A DNA stretch of 64,000 nt from Aeromicrobium sp. (lineage in GTDB: Bacteria > Actinomycetota > Actinomycetes > Propionibacteriales > Nocardioidaceae), in assembly GCF_023146395.1 (NCBI RefSeq), contig NZ_JAGLCD010000008.1, positions 247,379 to 311,378 on the forward strand, given 5' to 3'. The notes beneath the pieces were generated by a model. It ran no database searches, was not told where the DNA came from, and was given only the letters and a program-made list of their open reading frames with translations. Below are positions 59,217 through 64,000 of this stretch, in pieces (positions within the stretch are counted from its first letter, which is position 1; every line of letters starts with the position of its first letter). The position numbers and the translations under genes are program-made.

Positions 59217-60482
59217 TCATGCCGGCAGCGTCTGCTTGGTTCCCGAGCCGTCTTCGACGCGCGCCGTCGCGAACTCCACGGCCTCGTCCCACGACCCACG
59301 GGCGACGATCCGGCGACGAAGCTTCATGATGTCCCCGCCACGGTCGATCGTCAGAGCTCCGACGATGCGGTCGCCACGGCGGTAGAGGACCACGCTGCCT
59401 GGCCCCCCGGGGCCGATCACCACTTCCTCGGTCCGCAGCGACGTGCCGACGAACTGCAGGCGATGCCCGTACCAGTTCGACCAGAAGTAGGGAATGCCAC
59501 TGATCTTCTCGGGATCGCCCTCGCCTCGGATGGCGTTGCGCCCGGCGATCGCGCCCTGCTCGGCCGCGTTCGTCCAGTGCTCGACTCGCAGAAGATCGCC
59601 CCCGAACACCTCGTAGGGGACATGCGCAACGTCGCCGGCGGCCCAGATTCCCGGCACGCTCGTCGCGAGATCGTCCCCGCAGACGATCCCTCCGTCTGCC
59701 TCCAGGGCCACATCCGAGTTCGTGAGCCAGTGCGTCGCCGGAGTTGCTCCGATACCGACGACCGCCAGGTCCGCAGGCAGCTCGGACCCGTCGGTCAGGA
59801 CCACGCCCGTGAGCCGGCCACCACGTGAAGCGAAGCTCGCGACGCCGACCTCCGTGCGGAGCTCGACACCCGCCGCGCGGTGAAGGTCGACACACATCTC
59901 GCCAACCTGCCTCCCGACAGAACGGGTCAGTGGGACGGGCTCACTGTCGATGATGGTGACGTGAAGGCCTCGCTGGAGCGCGGCGGATGCCACCTCCGAA
60001 CCGACGAAGCCGGCGCCGACGATCACGACTCGTGCTCCTTGGTCGAGGTGGCGTCGCACCTCTGCGGCATCTCGATCTGTCCGCAGACCCACGACGCCGG
60101 ACACGGAGTCCTGCCCGTCCAGCTTGCGGGCGTTGGAGCCTGTGGCCACCAGCAGGCTGTCGTAGGCCAGTCGCCGGCCGTCACTCAGCTGGAGGGAGCG
60201 ACGGTCCGTGTCGACGCCCTCGACGCGCGTCCCGAGAATCACGTCCGTGCCGAGCTCCTCGCGCAGCTGGACCGTCGAACGGAACGGGGTGACCTGGTCG
60301 AGCGGCCCCTCGGCCAGGAACGACTTCGAGAGTGGCGGTCGGTCGTACGGTGGGTGGTCCTCGGCACCGACAAGCGTGAGCGATCCTCGCCATCCAGTAC
60401 CGCGGACGGCCTCGATGGCCCGGAGGCCTGCCAGTCCGCCGCCGACCACCACGAGGTTCCGTTCGTCATCGAACTCGGTCAC
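59217..60482 (-). CDS. FAD-dependent rubredoxin/ferredoxin reductase of the alkB operon
   Basis: This 421-residue reductase has FAD motif LVVVGGGLAGLRAIEAVRG, PYDRPPLSKSFLAEG, NADH motif VVIVGAGFVGSEVASAALQRG, and GIWAAGDVAHVPYE. The C-terminal FWSNWYGHRLQFVGT block is shared in type with the two CYP153-linked reductases, but it is clearly more distant from them. It supplies electrons from NADH for alkane hydroxylation. The GTG at 60482 lies two bases after the ferredoxin stop. It is convergent with the PucR gene (11 bp apart). Confidence 0.88.
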   Translation of the reverse strand: MTEFDDERNLVVVGGGLAGLRAIEAVRGTGWRGSLTLVGAEDHPPYDRPPLSKSFLAEGPLDQVTPFRSTVQLREELGTDVILGTRVEGVDTDRRSLQLSDGRRLAYDSLLVATGSNARKLDGQDSVSGVVGLRTDRDAAEVRRHLDQGARVVIVGAGFVGSEVASAALQRGLHVTIIDSEPVPLTRSVGRQVGEMCVDLHRAAGVELRTEVGVASFASRGGRLTGVVLTDGSELPADLAVVGIGATPATHWLTNSDVALEADGGIVCGDDLATSVPGIWAAGDVAHVPYEVFGGDLLRVEHWTNAAEQGAIAGRNAIRGEGDPEKISGIPYFWSNWYGHRLQFVGTSLRTEEVVIGPGGPGSVVLYRRGDRIVGALTIDRGGDIMKLRRRIVARGSWDEAVEFATARVEDGSGTKQTLPA

Positions 60483-60484
60483 AG

Positions 60485-60679
60485 TCAGTCCTCGAGCCGC
60501 AGAGCGAGAACGGGGCACGCCTGCGTGGCGGACTGGACGTGGGCGCGATCCGACTCCGGCACGACGTCGTTGAGCACTTCGAGAATGTCGTCGTCGCCGA
60601 CCTCGAAGTAGTCGTTCGCCATCGCTTCGCACATGCCGAGGCCTTCGCACTTGTCGCGATCGACGTGGATGGTCGGCAT
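60485..60679 (-). CDS. 3Fe-4S-type ferredoxin of the alkB operon
   Basis: This 64-residue ferredoxin has cysteines at CEGLGMC (11 and 17) and ACPVLAL (55), with the three-Cys pattern of P450-type 3Fe-4S ferredoxins. Its start overlaps the alkB stop by one base (TGATG). It sits where alkane operons usually carry a second rubredoxin, so it may be an alternate electron donor. The cluster type is inferred from the Cys count. Confidence 0.88.
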   Translation of the reverse strand: MPTIHVDRDKCEGLGMCEAMANDYFEVGDDDILEVLNDVVPESDRAHVQSATQACPVLALRLED

Positions 60680-62136
60680 CAGCCCCCGACCGCCTGACGC
60701 GGATCGATCGGGACGAAGTCGACCTTATCGCGGACCCCGCAGTCCGGGCAGCACCAGTCGTCGGGGATGTCGGACCACGCTGTGCCTGCAGCGAAGCCCT
60801 CGAGCTCGTTGCCCTCGACGACGCGGTACGTGTGACCGCAGCCCGGGCACTTCGCGGCCAGAACTTCATCGGCGAAGTCCTGCGCCGTGGCATCCTCGAG
60901 GATCGCGGCGTCGCGTGCGAGGAGATCCTCCGGGATCGGGAACTTGCGACGCAGCTTCTTTTCCTTGCCCGGCTGCACGTTCGCGAGGCGAATGTCGCCG
61001 TCGTAGTGGTCGATCACGCGCTTGTCCATGAGCCTGCGGAACAGGGGCGGGAAGAGCGCCACGACGATCATGCCCGTGTACCCCGTGGGGAGGACGGGAG
61101 CGTCCTTGAAGTCACGCAGGGCCTGGTACCGCCGCGTGGGATTCGCATGGTGGTCGCTGTGACGCTGCAGGTGGTAGAGCAGGACGTTCGTGGCGATGTT
61201 GTTGGAGTTCCACGAGTGCGCCGGGGTGACGCGCTCGAAGCGGTGCTTGTCTCCCTTGCCGACCTTCTGCCGCAGCATCCCGTAGTGCTCCATGTAGTTC
61301 ACGATCTCCAGCAGGGAGAACCCGACGACGGCCTGGATCAGCAGGTACGGCAGAACCGACAGCGGCGACACGTCGGCTGCGACGTACAGCACCGCCAGCA
61401 GGCCACCCCACAGCACCACCGACATCAACCACGCGTTGAGGACGTCGTTGCGCAGGTGGAAGGGGTGCGTGTCCTTGCGGCGGTAGCGCTTGGACTCGAC
61501 CCCCCAAGCGCTCTTGAGCGAACCGAAGACCGTGCGGGGCCAGAAGCGGTACAGGCTCTCGCCGAGACGTGCGCTGGCGGGATCCTCGGGGGTGGCCACA
61601 CGCACGTGGTGTCCCCGGTTGTGCTCGATGTAGAAGTGTCCGTAGAAGGTCTGGGCCAAGGCGATCTTGGAGAGCCAACGCTCACTGGCCTCCCGCTTGT
61701 GGCCGAGCTCGTGCGCGGTGTTGATGGCGACTCCGCCCACCACGCCGATGGACACGGCGAGACCGATCTTGCCGCCGACCGACAGGTCAGCGGTGGCGAG
61801 ATACCACATGGACAGGATGAATCCGACGTACTGGACCGGGAGGTACACGTAGGTGACCCACCGGTAGTACCGATCGTTCTCCAGCGCCTCGATGATGTCA
61901 TCAGGCGGATTGGTGTCGTCGTAACCCGCCGCGAGATCGATCAACGGGATCAGCCCGAGGAAGACGACGGGCGTCATCCAGAGCCAGAGCTCGAGTCCCG
62001 TCGCGTTCTCCAACGCCAGTCCGGTGAGCGGCAACATGGGCACCACGAGCCCGAGGACCCAGAGGTACCGCTTCTTGTCACGCCACAAAGGGGCGGGGCT
62101 CTCTGAGCTCGTTCGGGGATCACTGAACGTGGTCAT
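60679..62136 (-). CDS. alkB: Alkane 1-monooxygenase fused to rubredoxin
   Basis: This 485-residue protein has an AlkB membrane part of about six helices with all di-iron His boxes: HELGHK (142-147), EHNRGHH (171-177), NYMEHYG (280-286) and LQRHSDHH (323-330). A linker follows. The rubredoxin domain has KCPGCG (C430, C433) and WCCPDCG (C463, C466), plus the typical Trp/Pro core. AlkB adds oxygen to the terminal carbon of alkanes. The fused rubredoxin is its direct donor, as known from several actinobacteria. AGGAGG precedes the ATG at 62136, and a CRP-like site lies 52 bp upstream. Confidence 0.95.
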   Translation of the reverse strand: MTTFSDPRTSSESPAPLWRDKKRYLWVLGLVVPMLPLTGLALENATGLELWLWMTPVVFLGLIPLIDLAAGYDDTNPPDDIIEALENDRYYRWVTYVYLPVQYVGFILSMWYLATADLSVGGKIGLAVSIGVVGGVAINTAHELGHKREASERWLSKIALAQTFYGHFYIEHNRGHHVRVATPEDPASARLGESLYRFWPRTVFGSLKSAWGVESKRYRRKDTHPFHLRNDVLNAWLMSVVLWGGLLAVLYVAADVSPLSVLPYLLIQAVVGFSLLEIVNYMEHYGMLRQKVGKGDKHRFERVTPAHSWNSNNIATNVLLYHLQRHSDHHANPTRRYQALRDFKDAPVLPTGYTGMIVVALFPPLFRRLMDKRVIDHYDGDIRLANVQPGKEKKLRRKFPIPEDLLARDAAILEDATAQDFADEVLAAKCPGCGHTYRVVEGNELEGFAAGTAWSDIPDDWCCPDCGVRDKVDFVPIDPRQAVGG

Positions 62137-62483
62137 TCGCGCCTCCTGAAGTTTCGTGCGACCTCGACGTCGCGCCTCGAACTTCACAGTGACAGCCGTC
62201 ACAGCCCGCGATCTCGGTGCACGGCACAACTTTCGGGTGCTCAGTTGGCTCCTCTGACAACTGAGCGCCGCAGCTCGATTCGACTGGCACCGATGACCAC
62301 CGTGCGCTTGGCGCGCTGGCCAACACGACGCTTGCGTCGCCCGCTGCGACCTCCGGATGATGCCAGGCTGGCCGAACGTCCACGGATCGCGGGCCAGCGT
62401 GCCGCGCGGCGGCAACACGCCAGCTCGACCATGCTGGGGCAGACCTTGAGTAGCTGGGCGTCCGAACTACGCCGGACGCCTGA
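62137..62483. other. Divergent intergenic region, alkB promoter side
   Basis: These 347 bp hold the CRP-like palindrome 62188-62203 and no convincing gene. Small open frames here are Arg-rich and mixed. The right part may already be affected by the rearrangement that truncated the next gene. Confidence 0.5.
62188..62203. promoter_or_regulatory. CRP/GlxR-like operator upstream of alkB
   Basis: On the minus strand TGTGACGGCTGTCACT fits TGTGA-N6-TCACA at nine of ten fixed positions, 52 bp before the alkB ATG. It includes the perfect GTGAC-N4-GTCAC palindrome. Catabolite-type control is inferred. Confidence 0.55.
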
Positions 62484-63070
62484 ATGTCGAGACACGTGAG
62501 CGAGGTGGATACCGTGGCTGAGCAAGAGGTGCGCTCCCGCATCCGCGCACACGTCCTCGAGCATCTCGACCAAGTGACTGAGCGGGTCGTCGCCGCGATC
62601 CAGACGGAGATCCCGGCATATGCGACGCTGTCGCGCGACCAGGTCGCGGAGGTCACCGACATCGCCTCCTGGGGGACGCTGCGCATCCTCGACCTGTGGG
62701 TCGAGGACGTCGGGCTCACCGCCGACGACCTGCGCCGGTTCAGGGGCATCGGCGCGGCCCGTGCGCTCGACGGCCGCCCGCTTCCCGCCGTCCTGCGCGC
62801 CTACCGCCTGGCCGGGGCCGAGCTCACGGCGACGGTCGAGCACGTCGACCCCGACCTGCTGACCGTGGCCGACACGATGGCACTCGCCCGCCTCTGGATG
62901 GCGTCGATGGACGCGCTGTCCGAGGCCATCTACGAGGGCTACCAGGCCGCGGCGGACCGCGTCATCGTCGACCGCGACCGGGCGGTCGGCGACCTCGCCG
63001 ACGACCTGCTCGTCGGCCGCCAGGTCACCCGCACCAACCTCGCCGACCGCGCCCGCGAGCTCGCCTCCGA
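62484..63070 (+). pseudogene. N-terminal fragment of a second PucR-type regulator, truncated by IS481
   Basis: About 195 residues match the N-terminal sensor region of PucR/RsbRD-type regulators (HLDQVTERVVAAIQTEIPAYATL, YRLAGAELTATVEHVDPDLLTVADTMALARLWMASMDALSEAIYEGYQ). After ...RARELASDL the frame becomes the antisense of an IS481 transposase, so the CdaR and HTH parts are gone. The start may be ATG 62484 or the GTG at 62514. It could once have controlled alkB, from which it is divergent. Confidence 0.75.
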
Positions 63071-63344
63071 TCTGGACCGGACCGATGCGCCGGCGCCAGC
63101 GCAGCCGCACGATCTGCCGCTTGACCTGCTCGGGCGTGCGGTGGGGGCAGGTCTTCGGCCGACTCGAACGATCGACCATCCCCGCATTCCCTTCGGCTCG
63201 GAACCTGGCGGCCCATTTGCGGGCCGTCGGGACCGAGACCATGAACATCTTCGCCGCCACAGTCGGCGACCACTGGTCTTCGACGATGAGCTTGGCGAGC
63301 CTCAACCGGGCGCGTGGGGTCAGAGCAGCGTTAGCGTGGGACAT
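63070..63344 (-). pseudogene. IS481-family transposase, N-terminal fragment
   Basis: About 90 residues from ATG 63344 (GGAGG upstream) carry the HTH region of IS481 transposases: LAKLIVEDQWSPTVAAKMFMVSVPTARKWAARFRAEGNAGMVDRSSRPKTCPHRTPEQVKRQIVRLRW. Homology ends near RIGPVQIGG. The catalytic DDE domain is missing, so it cannot transpose by itself. Confidence 0.85.
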
Positions 63345-63446
63345 GAAGGCCTCCTGCAGGTGTGAGCGGTTCCTAGACAGCTCCACTCTCACCACAGGAG
63401 GCCTTCACCGTCACCTCAACCGGCAACAACGTCCCTGGACATCACA
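63070..63446 (-). mobile_element. IS481-family element remnant
   Basis: The right end looks intact: on the minus strand it begins TGTGATGTCCAGGGACG at 63446, in the style of IS481 terminal repeats, and is followed by a transposase start. The element then stops inside the transposase coding region at about 63070, where it abuts the PucR fragment. The opposite terminal repeat and the DDE core are absent, consistent with a deletion that removed one end of the element and neighbouring DNA. No target duplication can be assigned. Confidence 0.75.
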
Positions 63447-63879
63447 TCTAGCCCTCAGTGCCGTCGAGGCCCATCGCGGCGGCTTCGACACGGCCGCAAT
63501 GGCTCTAGCGGTCAACGTGGTCGAGTCGGCGATCAACCAAGTCATGCCGTCCAGATCCCACGACGCCTGGAAACTCGTCGACTTCCCCTTGGAGCATGCT
63601 CCGTTTCTGTACCTGCGGGGATTCGTCGCTCTGCTGCCGATGACGACGCTCTACGAGAGCTGGAAACCCGGATTCGGAACGAGGCCGCAGAACCTGTCGC
63701 GCCATGTGGTTGCCCACGGCCTGACTGGCCTCGATGAACGGCCCGAAGAGCCGATCATCGCCCTGATGTATGCGGCATCGATTCTCCGAGGACTTCAGGA
63801 CTGGATAGAACTAGACCTCGACGGAGTCGCTGCACAGGCACGACGCGACGCGAAGGCTGCATCCAGGAACGCGAAGTAG
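63447..63879 (+). pseudogene. 3' fragment of an unidentified gene cut by the IS481 remnant
   Basis: About 143 residues are in frame from the IS junction to a stop at 63879, beginning LALSAVEAHRGGFDTAAMALAVNVVESAINQVMP. No start with a ribosome site is seen. The stretch LSRHVVAHGL gives an RHxxxHG motif, and EEPIIALMYAASILRGLQDWIELD follows. Similar motifs occur at the end of helical HEPN-like or abortive-infection-type hypothetical proteins, but the family was not recognised. The original 5' part is lost. Nothing recognisable was seen from 63880 to 64000. Confidence 0.55.
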
Positions 63880-64000
63880 TCGAGAACTCCTCAGCCCGTG
63901 CCATTGTTTCGCAGTCTCCCTCCCCACCGTCACCGACCGCCATAGACATCCACACACCTCTTTCACTCAGCGTTCCAAGGCCGCGAATCAACGCCAAGTT

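Larger units (their letters stand above)
21891..64000. mobile_element. Putative integrated region, left end at the tRNA-Ser scar
   Basis: Because the surviving tRNA piece is the 3' part and points left, the inserted DNA should lie to its right. The region to the right holds degenerate genes, an IS remnant and a catabolic gene set. The other boundary and an integrase gene were not found in the window, so the true extent is unknown and may stop well before 64000. Confidence 0.35.

Noticed and set aside
62245..62499. Arg-rich 84-codon frame between alkB and the PucR fragment
   Set aside because: It has no ribosome site, Arg-rich mixed composition and overlap with the alkB control region.

Overview
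The window is high-GC DNA from an actinobacterium. It carries a WhiB regulator, a LytR_C protein, leaderless TANNNT promoters, a complete mce/yrbE lipid-import operon, and an AlkB fused to rubredoxin. The combination suggests the Nocardioidaceae (Aeromicrobium/Nocardioides-like), but the assignment is inference. No rRNA, CRISPR array or intact tRNA was seen.

Layout. (1) 1-21.9 kb looks like ordinary chromosome. It starts with the tail of a cation antiporter, a LytR_C protein, a sugar/alcohol dehydrogenase, a ComB-like phosphatase, an FUSC-type membrane protein and WhiB. VIT, DUF2231 and DedA membrane proteins follow. Next is a two-component system transcribed at the end of a redox operon (exported Ser/Gly-rich protein, ApbE, ferric-reductase-like membrane protein, NuoF-like dehydrogenase, ferredoxin). 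Then come a LysR / amino-acid dehydrogenase / 2-oxoadipate decarboxylase (HglS) group, an orphan receiver protein, a pyruvoyl arginine decarboxylase and a large PAS sensor kinase. (2) At 21.9 kb lies the 3' portion of a tRNA-Ser gene whose 5' part is missing. It reads as an integration scar, with foreign DNA extending to the right. (3) 22-28.8 kb is accessory: a frameshifted maleylpyruvate-isomerase-like gene, an HTH gene, a TetR/MMPL pair, a second TetR and an AraC regulator. (4) 28.9-43.4 kb holds two ferredoxin-CYP153-ferredoxin reductase cassettes. They flank an oppositely oriented lipid operon (transglutaminase-like, aldehyde dehydrogenase, SDR, BtrH/DUF4872-like acyltransferase, acyl-CoA ligase, thioesterase, PlsC). 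(5) 43.5-56 kb is an mce operon led by a GMC/cholesterol-oxidase-like gene and closed by its ATPase. (6) 56.3-62.1 kb holds an acyl-CoA ligase, a PucR-type regulator and an alkB-rubredoxin/ferredoxin/reductase operon. (7) 62.4-63.9 kb is a scar where an IS481 remnant cuts a second PucR-type gene and another gene.

How the genes fit together. Regions 4-6 form a plausible hydrocarbon module: mce proteins and MMPL for lipid or alkane traffic, three terminal hydroxylation systems (two CYP153, one AlkB), dehydrogenases to the fatty acid, acyl-CoA ligases, and acyl transfer into lipid. Near-consensus CRP/GlxR-like sites lie upstream of alkB and in the mce/ligase divergent region.

The most novel-looking signal is in region 1. 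Three promoters share one architecture: an 11-bp-spaced direct repeat, 9 nt, a CANNNT -10, 6 nt, then +1. They precede dedA, DUF2231-VIT and the flavin/redox operon that encodes the adjacent OmpR-type regulator, so they define a small candidate regulon.
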